Assembly (NCBI RefSeq): GCF_017377775.1
Contig: NZ_JAFVLN010000027.1
Span: 28,660 to 92,659 of the forward strand
DNA: 64,000 bases
Origin: Streptomyces sp. VRA16 Mangrove soil
GTDB taxonomy: Bacteria > Actinomycetota > Actinomycetes > Streptomycetales > Streptomycetaceae
Direction: 5' to 3'
The notes beneath the pieces are model-generated. The model ran no database searches and was not told the origin of the DNA. It was given only the letters and a program-made list of their open reading frames with translations. Shown here in pieces: positions 27,672 through 35,882 of this stretch (the stretch's first letter is position 1; each line of letters begins with the position of its first letter). A program made the position numbers and the translations under genes.

Positions 27672-27696
27672 GTCTCGTTTCCGGGTGCGGCTCCGG

Positions 27697-27831
27697 TGGG
27701 GGCTGGTCGCGCACCGCGGCGGAGCCGCTGATGGACACAGCCCCGCGCCCGTGGAGGCATGCGCTGCGCGCAGCCTTCCCCTGAGCGAGCGGAGCTCGCT
27801 TCAGGGGCGCGGGGAACTGCGCGAGAAGCCC
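27697..27831. repeat. Mosaic inverted repeat, copy C
   Basis: The left end GGCTGGTCGCGC and right part GGCGCGGGGAACTGCGCG are those of copies A and B. Between them is a different module with CGGCGGAGCCGCTGATGG and a palindrome around GAGCGAGCGGAGCTCGCT. It fills the junction between the convergent purU and zinc-finger gene ends. Confidence 0.8.
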
Positions 27832-27885
27832 CACCGGGCCCGCAGTCGCCCGACAGTCGAACCCGGCAGATGAACAGGCGCTCTT

Positions 27886-29199
27886 CTACAAGCGGCTCAG
27901 CGCCGCCGTGGCGCTGAGGACGTCGCGGATCGCCTCACGGTCGCCGAGTTGCCCGGCGGCCGCCTCCTCCGGGGAGACGTGGCCGGCCGCGAGGCGGCAG
28001 AACTCCACGCCGTCCAGGGCGACATGGGCCACCTCGCGCTCGGCGGAGCCGACCGCCGCGGGGGAGTCGAGCGCGATCAGCCACTCGCCGCCACCGGCGC
28101 CCTCGACCTCGAGCCGCAGACTCCGCCCGGGGGCACCCGCGCTGACCAGCTCGCGGGCCGGGGCCGCGAGGCCGGTGCGGCGGCGCAGGGCGAGGGAGTC
28201 GGGCAGCATCCGGGCGGCCAGGTCGATCATGCGGTGCAGATGGCGCGGGGACGGCGCGGCGAACGGATAGTCCACGGCGTCCGCGATGTCGCCCGCGTGC
28301 ACCCAGCACTCGAAGGCCCGGTCGATCATGGAGTCCCGCAACGGGAGCGTGAAGTCCCCGTACGGGACGGGGAGTTGACCGGTGCCGCCGGACCCCGACG
28401 CGTCGCCGCCCGCGAAGGAGACGGTGCGGATGACGGCGTGCGTCTGGTCGCGCCACGGCGGGCGCACCGCGCGGGTCGGCGGGAAGTGGGAGGCCTTCCA
28501 GTACGCCTCCGTGCGCTCGGCGGGGCCCAGACCGTCCCGGGCGGGCGGGCCGAGCGGGTCCTCCAGGCCCAGGGCGCGGGCGATCAGGCCGTCGACGCTG
28601 GTGAGATGGGCGATGACCCCGGCGACGGTGGTCTTCCGGCTGACCTGTTCCTCGCCCTCGTACCAGCGCAGCCGGACCGGCGCGTGCCACTCGGGGTCGC
28701 CGAAGTCCTGCAGCAGCGCGTCGAGCCGCGCGGTCTCCGCGTCGTACGGGGCCGCCCAGACCGGCACCGGGATGCGCGCGGGGCGCCGGGTCAGGCAGCC
28801 CTCCAGGACGCGGGAGCGCAGCATCGGGTCGAGGTCCAGGGGGTCCTCGGCGTGCAGCAGGCCGACGGCGTCGCGCAGCCGCAGCGCTTCCTCGGCGCAG
28901 GTGCCGCAGGTGCCGAGGTGGTCCTCGACGGCGACGGCCTCCTCGGGCGAGCAGGCCGCGAGGGCCCAGGCGCCGAGCAGCGACTTGAGGACGCGGTGCT
29001 CCAGGACGAGGGGCGCGGCCGGGACCGGGACGTCGGGCAGCGGGGCGCCGGTGTCCTCGACGGAGCTGCGGGGCGTGGGTATCCGCAGGGCGGAGTCCGC
29101 GGCCCCGCTCCCCGGCCCGCCGGGCTCCCCGCCGTGCGGGCCGTACGGGTCGTCCGGGTCGAAGGGGTCGTGCCGTCCCGGCCCGTTCGCCCCGCTCAC
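27886..29199 (-). CDS. Zinc-finger anti-sigma-like protein fused to mycothiol maleylpyruvate isomerase-like domain
   Basis: 437 residues. After an acidic, Pro/Gly-rich start comes a ZAS-type anti-sigma motif, His94-X3-Cys98-X2-Cys101 (EDHLGTCGTC), then a C-terminal MDMPI/DinB-like domain (about 150-430, KTTVAGVIAHLTSVDGLIARAL, ECWVHAGDIADAVDYPF). It has no membrane helix, so it would hold its sigma factor in the cytoplasm. Its GTG start overlaps the ECF sigma gene stop (GTGA). The natural inference is that thiol state or a mycothiol ligand releases the sigma factor. Confidence 0.85.
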   Translation of the reverse strand: MSGANGPGRHDPFDPDDPYGPHGGEPGGPGSGAADSALRIPTPRSSVEDTGAPLPDVPVPAAPLVLEHRVLKSLLGAWALAACSPEEAVAVEDHLGTCGTCAEEALRLRDAVGLLHAEDPLDLDPMLRSRVLEGCLTRRPARIPVPVWAAPYDAETARLDALLQDFGDPEWHAPVRLRWYEGEEQVSRKTTVAGVIAHLTSVDGLIARALGLEDPLGPPARDGLGPAERTEAYWKASHFPPTRAVRPPWRDQTHAVIRTVSFAGGDASGSGGTGQLPVPYGDFTLPLRDSMIDRAFECWVHAGDIADAVDYPFAAPSPRHLHRMIDLAARMLPDSLALRRRTGLAAPARELVSAGAPGRSLRLEVEGAGGGEWLIALDSPAAVGSAEREVAHVALDGVEFCRLAAGHVSPEEAAAGQLGDREAIRDVLSATAALSRL

Positions 29200-29771
29200 G
29201 CCGGCCTCCCGTAGCCGCTGCCCGGCGGGGTGCCGCTGTCGTGGGCCGTGGAGAGCAGTTGCAGGCCCAGGCGCAGCCGGCGGCGTGCCTCGTCCTCGGT
29301 GACGCCGAGGTCGGCGGCGGTCTGGCGGTAGTCGCGGCGCTGGAAGTAGGCCAGTTCGAGCGCGGCGCGCAGCGGGGCGGGCATCGACGTGACGATGTAG
29401 TCGGCGCGGGCGGCGGCGGAGGCACGGCGCACCTTGCGCTCCAGGTCCTCGGTGGTGCCACGGCCGGTGCGCACGAGGGCGGCGGACTCGGTCTGCCGCA
29501 GCCGCTGCACGGCCTGCCGGTGCACGAGAGTGGCGATGAACGAGCGCAACGGACCCGACTTGGGGTCGTACGCCTCAGGGTTCTCCCAGATCTGGGTGAA
29601 GACCTCGCGGGTGATCTGGTCCGCGGCCTCCTCGTCGTCCAGGACGCGGTGGGCGAGACCGTGCACCAGGGAGGCGAATCGGTCGTACAGCTCTCCGAGC
29701 GCGGCGGCCTCGCCGTGCGCCAGGCGCTGCTGCATCCTCCGGTCCCAGCGGGACGGAGTCTCCTTGGGCAT
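29196..29771 (-). CDS. ECF-family RNA polymerase sigma factor
   Basis: 191 residues with sigma region 2 (about 20-90, ALGELYDRFASLVHGLAHRV, FTQIWENPEAYDPKSG) and region 4 (about 125-175, PLRAALELAYFQRRDYRQTA, then HTH RLGLQLL). It should direct polymerase to a small regulon and be held by the zinc-finger protein encoded immediately downstream. ATG 29771 has GGGG upstream. Tandem repeats lie 40-95 bp upstream (separate entry) and may be its promoter control. Target genes unknown. Confidence 0.92.
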   Translation of the reverse strand: MPKETPSRWDRRMQQRLAHGEAAALGELYDRFASLVHGLAHRVLDDEEAADQITREVFTQIWENPEAYDPKSGPLRSFIATLVHRQAVQRLRQTESAALVRTGRGTTEDLERKVRRASAAARADYIVTSMPAPLRAALELAYFQRRDYRQTAADLGVTEDEARRRLRLGLQLLSTAHDSGTPPGSGYGRPA

Positions 29772-30136
29772 GGGGCCCCCTCACCGACTGCCCTTACCTG
29801 TGTACACCTGTTGCCGAACTACGTGTCTGCTGCTGCCGAACTACATGTCTGCTACCCGAATGTAGTCCGCACCTCCGATGACGCACGCTCCTTTGCCGCA
29901 TTGTGCGCCCCATACCGGTAACCGGTGATAAGGAGCCCGGGACCGGCGGGATCGAGCAAGCGGCCAGATTATGTTCGTAAGTGACCGTCTAAGTCTTAAC
30001 TAGGCCATATGTGATAGGTGTGCGGTGGTGTTTCGGCCCACTGCGGCCGGGCAGCCGCGCAGAAGAAGCAAAGCGTAGGAATGGATTCCGCTTCGAAGGT
30101 GGGCAGAGCAGTGACGTCGAGAGAGAGGCACAGCGC
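29772..30136. other. Divergent intergenic region between sigma and STAS genes
   Basis: 365 bases, relatively AT-rich. Besides the tandem repeats it holds two ACCGGT sites at 29915-29927 and an AT-rich tract at 29964-30020 that is a likely promoter zone for the STAS gene. In-frame sequence upstream of 30137 (from 30011) has poor codon bias and is not taken as coding. Confidence 0.5.
29812..29855. repeat. Two tandem 22-bp repeats upstream of the ECF sigma gene
   Basis: The 22-mer beginning TGCCGAACTACGTGTCTGC is repeated at once from 29834 with two changes. A short inverted repeat ACTACAT (29840-29846)/ATGTAGT (29860-29866) overlaps the second copy. They sit 41-95 bp before the sigma start and are likely protein-binding sites. 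Confidence 0.75.
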
Positions 30137-30511
30137 GTGGCGCTCAAGGTGACCGAGTCGGCGCGGGGCGACTGGGCCGTCGTGCGGGTGTCGGGCGAGA
30201 TGGACCTCGTGACGTCGCCCGCGCTGCGCCAGCAGGTGCACGACGCTGTCGCGGACGGCCGCCACAGCCTGGTCCTCGACCTCTCCGACGTGCTGTTCTG
30301 CGACTCCAGCGGCGTCGGCGTGCTGATCGCGGCCCGCCGCCTGATGCGCTCCTGCCAGGGCCGCCTGCGGCTGATCCTGCCGGCCCGCGGCGCCGTCGAC
30401 GGCTCTCACGTGAACCGGGTGCTCGGGGCGCTCGGCGTGCGGCGGCTCTTCGACGTGTACCCGGACGTCTCGGCGGCCGTGGACGACGCGGCGGAGCCGA
30501 TGTCGGCGTAG
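30137..30511 (+). CDS. STAS-domain anti-sigma factor antagonist
   Basis: 124 residues with the STAS signature LVLDLSDVLFCDSSGVGVLIAARRL; the Ser in CDSSGV is the expected phosphorylation site that controls binding to an RsbW-like kinase. GTG 30137 with a GAGAGAGG RBS gives the normal length; an upstream ATG at 30011 would add 42 residues of non-STAS sequence. No kinase is adjacent, but an RsbW-type ATPase gene is 7 kb away (37209). Confidence 0.88.
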   Translation: MALKVTESARGDWAVVRVSGEMDLVTSPALRQQVHDAVADGRHSLVLDLSDVLFCDSSGVGVLIAARRLMRSCQGRLRLILPARGAVDGSHVNRVLGALGVRRLFDVYPDVSAAVDDAAEPMSA

Positions 30512-30678
30512 CGGCGCGGCCGGCAAAGCGCCGGGTCCTCGCGGCCGGTGCCGGGCCACAGTGTTGTCCCGGAATTTCCCCGGCCGTGCCACAACTGCCG
30601 TACTGCGGCCGCACGCGGCCCTGTTCGACGTACGCTCCCAGACACAGACCCACCCCATGCGAGAGGCGGCCCCAGACC

Positions 30679-31173
30679 ATGGACGAGCGCAGGATCGCGG
30701 CCAGGTTCGCCGGATTCGACCAGGACGGCAACGGCTACATCGACCGCGAGGACTTCTACACGGCGGCCAAGGCGCTGCTCGCCGAGTTCGACGTCCCGGC
30801 GCGCTGTGACCAGGGGCAGGACCTGTTCGCCGGGGCCGAGGCGTTCTGGCAGGGGATGGCCGGGATCGCGGATGTCGACGGGGACCAGCGGGTCACCCGC
30901 GGCGAGTTCGTCACCGGCGCGGTGAAGCGGCTGCGGGACAACCCGGACCGGTTCGCCGAGATCGCGCGCCCGTTCCTGCGTGCCGCCATCGCGGTGGCCG
31001 AGCGGGACAGCGGCGCGGGCACCGGGATCGGGGCCCGGGTGCTGCGGGTGCTCGGCGTCGATCCGCAGCTCGCCCCGGTGGCGTTCGAGTCCCTGGACAC
31101 CGACAAGGACGGGCGGATCTCGGAGGACGAGGCGGTGCGGGGGTTCGCGCACTACTTCACCGTGCCGGAGTGA
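30679..31173 (+). CDS. EF-hand calcium-binding protein
   Basis: 164 residues. Three good EF-hand loops are visible: DQDGNGYIDRED (14-25), DVDGDQRVTRGE (65-76) and DTDKDGRISEDE (140-151). The expected fourth loop near 110 is degenerate. The domain layout matches the calerythrin/CabC-type proteins of Streptomyces, thought to buffer or sense Ca2+ during aerial growth. GAGAGG precedes ATG 30679 by 12 bases. No transporter or phosphatase is nearby, so its target is unknown. Confidence 0.9.
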   Translation: MDERRIAARFAGFDQDGNGYIDREDFYTAAKALLAEFDVPARCDQGQDLFAGAEAFWQGMAGIADVDGDQRVTRGEFVTGAVKRLRDNPDRFAEIARPFLRAAIAVAERDSGAGTGIGARVLRVLGVDPQLAPVAFESLDTDKDGRISEDEAVRGFAHYFTVPE

Positions 31174-31270
31174 GCGCGCGGCATCCCCGCCCGCGTCCGG
31201 CCTCCTGACCTGCGGGAGTTCACGACCGGCTGCTACGTTCGGCCGCGTGGATCACCGGAGGGGGAAGTCG

Positions 31271-31840
31271 ATGGACGTGGTGGACAGTTGGTCCCGTGTG
31301 ATGGGTCTTCTCAGGGAGTGCGCTCCGGCCGACCACGCGGAGCTGCCGGGGCCGGCCACGGAGGAGATGCTCGCGGCCGCCGAGGAGCGGATGGGCGTCG
31401 CGCTGCACCCGGACCTGCGCGCGTGGCTGCTGCTCAACAACCTGGATCTTCCCGAGAAGGACCGGGACGACGACGTGCAGTGCTGCGGTTTCGACGGCTT
31501 CCCGGACGAAGGCAGCTTCTACCTGGGCGTCACGGCGATGGAGCGGCTCTACGCGAACCGCTCCGTGTCCGGCGGGATCGACCCTCCGGACCGGCCGGAG
31601 CATCCGTTCTGGCGCAACGAGTGGATTCCGTTCCTGTCGGACCAGGACGGCTGGATGGGCAAGTTCGTCGACGTGCGGGACGGGCGGGTCGGCAGATGGT
31701 TCGTGGGTGAGATCACGGTCACGGGCGAACACGCGTCGCTGGCCGACTACTTCGACTCGGTCGCGCGGACGCTGACGAAGGTCGCCGAGGGGACGCATCC
31801 GACCTGCTCGGCCGTCGAGGGGCGGCTCCGCTGGACCTGA
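31271..31840 (+). CDS. SMI1/KNR4-family protein
   Basis: 189 residues with the SUKH/SMI1 fold: PATEEMLAAAEERMGVALHPDLRAWLLLNN near 28-57 and PFWRNEWIPFLSDQDGWMGKFVDVRDG near 111-137. SUKH proteins are often immunity proteins of polymorphic toxins; no toxin gene is adjacent, so an immunity role cannot be claimed. GGAGGGGG before ATG 31271 fixes the start. It converges with the CoA ligase gene, 18 bp apart. Confidence 0.82.
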   Translation: MDVVDSWSRVMGLLRECAPADHAELPGPATEEMLAAAEERMGVALHPDLRAWLLLNNLDLPEKDRDDDVQCCGFDGFPDEGSFYLGVTAMERLYANRSVSGGIDPPDRPEHPFWRNEWIPFLSDQDGWMGKFVDVRDGRVGRWFVGEITVTGEHASLADYFDSVARTLTKVAEGTHPTCSAVEGRLRWT

Positions 31841-31858
31841 GGCCGGGTCCGGGAGGGG

Positions 31859-33391
31859 TCACCCCGAGAAGCGCTCCCGCAGCTTGTACTTGAGGACCTT
31901 GCGGAGGGTGTCGTTGCGCGGGAGGGCGTCCACGATCTCCAGCTGTTCCGGCAGCTTGAACGTCGACAGGCCCTGGTCGCGCAGGTAGGAGGTGGCCGCG
32001 GAGAGCGTCAACTCCGCTGCCCCAGGGCGCAGTTCGAGCACCGCGCACACCCGCTCCCCGCGCTCCGCGTCCGGCAGGCCGATCACCGCCGCGTCCTGGA
32101 CCGCGGGGTGTTCGTGCAGCAGGTCCTCGATCTCCTTCGCGGAGATGTTCTCGCCCTTGCGGATGATGATGTCCTTCGCGCGGCCGGTGAGGACCAGATG
32201 GCCGGTGGGGCGTACGTGGCCGAGGTCGCCGGTGATCAGGAAGCCGTCGGCGTCGAAGGCCTCCGCCGTCTGGCGCGGGTCCAGATACCCCTGGCAGACG
32301 GCCTCGCCGCGCAGCCGGACCTCGCCGTCGGTGTCCGCGGGAAGCTGCTTGCCGTCGGCGTCGACGATCCTGATCTCCATGCCCCGCGGCGGTCGGCCCT
32401 CCGTCGTCGCCAGGTTCTCCGCGGTGTCGTCGGGGGCGCCCATCGTGATCATCGGGACCTCGGACATGCCGTAGCCGTGGGTGAGCTGGACGCCCATCTC
32501 GCGGACCACGGCGTGGTAGACCTCCGGGGGCTTCGGGGCGCCGCCGCCCGCGAGCAGCCGCAGCGTCGGGATCACCTTCCGGCCCGGGTCCTTGCGCTGC
32601 TCGGCCAGGAACATGGAGTAGAACGCCGTGGAGCCGCCCGCCACCGTCACCCCGTGCCGCCGGTACTCGTCGAGGGCCTCCGGCAGGGCGAAGTGCTCGA
32701 ACATCACCGCGGGGAAGCCGTACAGGAGCAGCATCACCGTGTAGTCGGGGCCCGCTATGTGCGCGTAGGGGAAGGCCATCGAGCCGACGTCCGACGACGA
32801 CAGGTGCAGGGCGTGGGCCAGGCAGGAGCCGCCCGCGATGAGTGAACGGTCCGTGTGCAGCACGCCCTTGGGGTCGGACGTGGTGCCCGAGGTCCAGTAG
32901 ATCCAGCGCACCGAGGTGCCGTCGGAGGGCGGCGCGGGCAGGACGGACGGATCGGCATCGGGCAGGTCCTCGTACGCCTCGAAGACACCCTTCGCGCCGA
33001 GTCGGCGGGCCATCTCCGTGTGGTCGAAGCCGCGCCAGACCCCCGGCGTCGCGAAGAACTCCGCCTTCGACTCGCGCAGCGCGAAGCCGACCTCGCGGTC
33101 CCGGTAGAACGGGATGACCGGGCTCTGCACCGCGCCCAGGCGGGCCAGCGCGAAGGTGAGCAGCGCCGTCTCGATACGGGTGGGCAGCTGCCAGGCCACC
33201 ACCGTCCCCGGCCGCACCCCCCGCTCGTACAGGCCCGCCGCCACCCGCTCGGCGCGGTCGCGCAACGCGCCGAAGGTGAGGGCCCGTTCGCCCTGGAGCA
33301 GGACCGGGCGGTCGGGGGTGAGGGCGGCTCGGCGTTCGACCAGTTCCCAGAGCGTGCGGGACGCGCCCAGGGCGTGTGCGGTGTCCGTCAT
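31859..33391 (-). CDS. AMP-dependent acyl-CoA synthetase (cyclohexanecarboxylate/FadD-like)
   Basis: 510 residues. P-loop YWTSGTTSDPKGVLHT (165-180), YGMSE near 310, hinge TGDLGHVRPTGHLVLTGR near 395-412 and the catalytic lysine in DTLRKVLKYKL (Lys498). It activates a free acid for the catabolic genes next door. A CTGACGATGCGTCAG palindrome stands 28 bp before ATG 33391, so it belongs to the CTGACG regulon. No obvious RBS precedes the start. Substrate is unknown; alicyclic or aryl-alkanoic acids are reasonable. Confidence 0.9.
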   Translation of the reverse strand: MTDTAHALGASRTLWELVERRAALTPDRPVLLQGERALTFGALRDRAERVAAGLYERGVRPGTVVAWQLPTRIETALLTFALARLGAVQSPVIPFYRDREVGFALRESKAEFFATPGVWRGFDHTEMARRLGAKGVFEAYEDLPDADPSVLPAPPSDGTSVRWIYWTSGTTSDPKGVLHTDRSLIAGGSCLAHALHLSSSDVGSMAFPYAHIAGPDYTVMLLLYGFPAVMFEHFALPEALDEYRRHGVTVAGGSTAFYSMFLAEQRKDPGRKVIPTLRLLAGGGAPKPPEVYHAVVREMGVQLTHGYGMSEVPMITMGAPDDTAENLATTEGRPPRGMEIRIVDADGKQLPADTDGEVRLRGEAVCQGYLDPRQTAEAFDADGFLITGDLGHVRPTGHLVLTGRAKDIIIRKGENISAKEIEDLLHEHPAVQDAAVIGLPDAERGERVCAVLELRPGAAELTLSAATSYLRDQGLSTFKLPEQLEIVDALPRNDTLRKVLKYKLRERFSG

Positions 33392-33418
33392 CCTCGACCC
33401 CTCGACCCAGTCGGTGAA

Positions 33419-33433
33419 CTGACGATGCGTCAG
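33419..33433. promoter_or_regulatory. CTGACG-N3-CGTCAG operator 1
   Basis: CTGACGATGCGTCAG, perfect arms, 28 bp before the CoA ligase start (minus strand). First of a family of identical-spacing palindromes found before at least six transcription units here. Confidence 0.8.
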
Positions 33434-33496
33434 ATGTGTACGAGAGCGTAAGCCCGGACTTCTTGTCGGTCCAGAGGTGCGCGGCTAGCCTGCAAT

Positions 33497-33511
33497 CTGA
33501 CGGGTCATCAG
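33497..33511. promoter_or_regulatory. CTGACG-N3-CGTCAG operator 2
   Basis: CTGACGGGTCATCAG (one mismatch; extended ATCTGAC/ATCAGAT flanks), 16 bp before the amidohydrolase start. With operator 1 it brackets the divergent promoters. Confidence 0.8.
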
Positions 33512-33526
33512 ATCTGAGGGGTACTC

Positions 33527-34720
33527 ATGACGGAACTGCCGCGCATCGTCAGCGTCGACGACCATGTGATCGAACCGGCCCATCTCTTCGAGACCTGGCT
33601 GCCGGCCAAGTACCGGGACAGGGGGCCCAGGCCGCTGACGGCCGGGATCGGTGAACTCGCCTACGTGGGCGGCAAGTACCAGATCACGATGGACCCGGAC
33701 GGGCCGCCGACCGACTGGTGGATCTACGAGGACCTGAAGTTCCCGTACAAGCGCAACATCGCCGCCGTCGGCTTCGACCGGGACGACATGACCCTGGAGG
33801 GGATCACCCGGGAGGAGATGCGGCGCGGCTGCTGGGATCCCAAGGCGCGCCTGGACGACATGGACCTCAACCACGTCGAGGCGTCGCTCTGCTTCCCGAC
33901 CTTCCCCCGGTTCTGCGGGCAGACGTTCGCCGAGGCGCACGACAAGGAGGTGGCCCTGGCCTGCGTGCGCGCCTACAACGACTGGATGGTCGACGAGTGG
34001 TGCGGCGACAGCGGCGGCCGGCTGATCCCGCTGTGCATCATCCCGCTGTGGGACGTCGAACTCGCCGTCGCCGAGATCCGGCGCAACGCCGCGCGCGGGG
34101 TGAAGGCGGTGACCTTCTCCGAGATCCCGACCTACCTCGGCCTGCCGTCGATCCACTCCGGGTACTGGGACCCGTTCTTCGCGGTCTGCCAGGAGACCGG
34201 GACCGTCGTCAACATGCACATCGGCAGCAGCTCCCAGATGCCCGCCGCGTCCCCCGACGCCCCGCCCGCCGTCCAGGCCTCGCTCAGCTTCAACAACGCG
34301 ATGGCCTCGATGATGGACTTCCTCTTCAGCGGCGTCCTCGTGAAGTTCCCGCGGCTCAAACTCGCGTACAGCGAAGGCCAGATGGGCTGGATCCCGTACG
34401 CCCTCGAACGCGCCGACGACGTGTGGGAGGAGCACCGCGCCTGGGGCGGCGTCCGCGACCTGATCCCCGAGCCGCCGTCCACGTACTACTACCGGCAGAT
34501 GTTCTGCTGCTTCTTCCGCGACAAGCACGGGGTGGCCTCGCTCGACGTCGTCGGGCGTGACAACGCCACCTTCGAGACCGACTACCCGCACGTCGACTCG
34601 ACCTTCCCGAACACCAAGGAGGTCGCCCTCGACCATGTGAAGGGCCTCGACGACGAGACGGTCTACAAGCTGATGCGCGGCAACGCCATCCGCATGCTCG
34701 ATCTCGACCTCGACAAGTAG
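33527..34720 (+). CDS. Amidohydrolase-family protein
   Basis: 397 residues, amidohydrolase 2 family (PF04909 type). The N-terminal metal-binding motif is VDDHVIEP (Asp11 to Pro17, His13), with further candidate ligands in NMHIGSSSQMP and the C-terminal Asp in ETDYPHVDSTFPNT. Relatives are decarboxylases or hydrolases of unsaturated or aromatic acids. AGGGG stands eight bases before ATG 33527. It heads an operon with two acyl-CoA dehydrogenase genes (10 bp and 6 bp gaps), so it probably acts on a ring or conjugated intermediate. Confidence 0.9.
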   Translation: MTELPRIVSVDDHVIEPAHLFETWLPAKYRDRGPRPLTAGIGELAYVGGKYQITMDPDGPPTDWWIYEDLKFPYKRNIAAVGFDRDDMTLEGITREEMRRGCWDPKARLDDMDLNHVEASLCFPTFPRFCGQTFAEAHDKEVALACVRAYNDWMVDEWCGDSGGRLIPLCIIPLWDVELAVAEIRRNAARGVKAVTFSEIPTYLGLPSIHSGYWDPFFAVCQETGTVVNMHIGSSSQMPAASPDAPPAVQASLSFNNAMASMMDFLFSGVLVKFPRLKLAYSEGQMGWIPYALERADDVWEEHRAWGGVRDLIPEPPSTYYYRQMFCCFFRDKHGVASLDVVGRDNATFETDYPHVDSTFPNTKEVALDHVKGLDDETVYKLMRGNAIRMLDLDLDK

Positions 34721-34730
34721 GCCCGGCCCC

Positions 34731-35876
34731 ATGGACCTCACGTACACCGAGGAGGAAGAGGCGTTCCGGGCGCGGCTGCGGGAGTGGCTGGGCGGGGTGC
34801 TGCCCCAGCTGCCGCCGAAGCCGTCGCCGGGGGACTGGCCGGGGCGCCGCGCCTACGACACGGGCTGGCAGCGCAGGCTGTACGACGCCGGGTACGGGGA
34901 CGTGCACTGGGACGCCTCGCCGACCACCCGGCTGATCTTCCTGGAGGAGACCGAGAAGGCCGGCGCCCCGTACGTGGGCGCGAACTTCGTGGGGCTGCTG
35001 CACGCCGGGCCGACCATCGCCGCCGAGGGCAGCCCGGCACAGCGCGAGCGCTGGCTGCCGCCGGTGCTGCGCGGCGACGAGGTGTGGTGCCAGGGGTTCA
35101 GCGAGCCCGACGCGGGATCCGACCTCGCCGCCCTCCGCACGCGGGCCGTGCGCGACGGCGACGCCTACGTGATCAGCGGCTCCAAGATCTGGACCTCGCA
35201 CGCCGAGGTCGCCGACTGGTGCGAGCTGCTCGTGCGCACCGACCCCGCCGCCCCCTCCAAGCACCGCGGCATCACCTGGCTCGCCCTGCCGATGGACGCG
35301 CCCGGCATCACGGTCCGCCCGCTGCGCACCCTCGCCGGGTCGACCGAGTTCGCGGAGATGTTCCTCGACGAGGTGCGGGTCCCGGTCGGCAACCGGGTAG
35401 GCGACGAGAACGACGGCTGGCGGGTCACCATGGTCACCCTGTCGTTCGAGCGCGGCACCGCGTTCGTCGGCGAGGTCGTCGCCTGCCGGCGGGTCCTCGG
35501 CGAACTGGCCGCGCACGCCCGCAAGAGCGGCCGCTGGGACGATGCGGTGCTGCGGCGCGAACTTGCCCTCCTGGGCGCCGAGTTCGGGGCGCTGTGGCGG
35601 CTCACCCAGTGGAACGTGAGCGAGGCGCAGGCGAGCGGGAGCGGGGTGCCGGGCATCGGCGGTTCCGTCTTCAAGCTGCGGTACTCGCACGCGCGCCAGC
35701 GGCTCTACGACGTCGCGGCCGAGGTGCTGGGCGGCGCGGGCGCGCTGGACGCGGGGCAGGAGTGGACGCTCGACCGGCTCTCCTCGCTGTCGTACACCAT
35801 CGCCGCCGGGACCTCGCAGATCCAGCGGAACATCGTCGCCGAGCGGATCCTCGGGCTGCCGAAGGGCGGGAGGTGA
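34731..35876 (+). CDS. Acyl-CoA dehydrogenase, larger subunit of a tandem pair
   Basis: 381 residues with the full fold: N-terminal helices, GFSEPDAGSDLAALRT near 121-137, a mid beta domain (TSHAEVADWCELLVR) and the C-terminal IAAGTSQIQRNIVAERILGLP. The last motif lies where MCAD-like enzymes orient FAD. Adjacent 290-residue partner suggests a heteromeric enzyme as in steroid or ring-acid dehydrogenases of actinobacteria. ATG 34731 follows the amidohydrolase by 10 bp. Confidence 0.9.
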   Translation: MDLTYTEEEEAFRARLREWLGGVLPQLPPKPSPGDWPGRRAYDTGWQRRLYDAGYGDVHWDASPTTRLIFLEETEKAGAPYVGANFVGLLHAGPTIAAEGSPAQRERWLPPVLRGDEVWCQGFSEPDAGSDLAALRTRAVRDGDAYVISGSKIWTSHAEVADWCELLVRTDPAAPSKHRGITWLALPMDAPGITVRPLRTLAGSTEFAEMFLDEVRVPVGNRVGDENDGWRVTMVTLSFERGTAFVGEVVACRRVLGELAAHARKSGRWDDAVLRRELALLGAEFGALWRLTQWNVSEAQASGSGVPGIGGSVFKLRYSHARQRLYDVAAEVLGGAGALDAGQEWTLDRLSSLSYTIAAGTSQIQRNIVAERILGLPKGGR

Positions 35877-35882
35877 GCGGCC

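Noticed and set aside
31271..31840. SMI1-like gene as immunity gene of a toxin system
   Set aside because: No polymorphic toxin, secretion or effector gene is adjacent.
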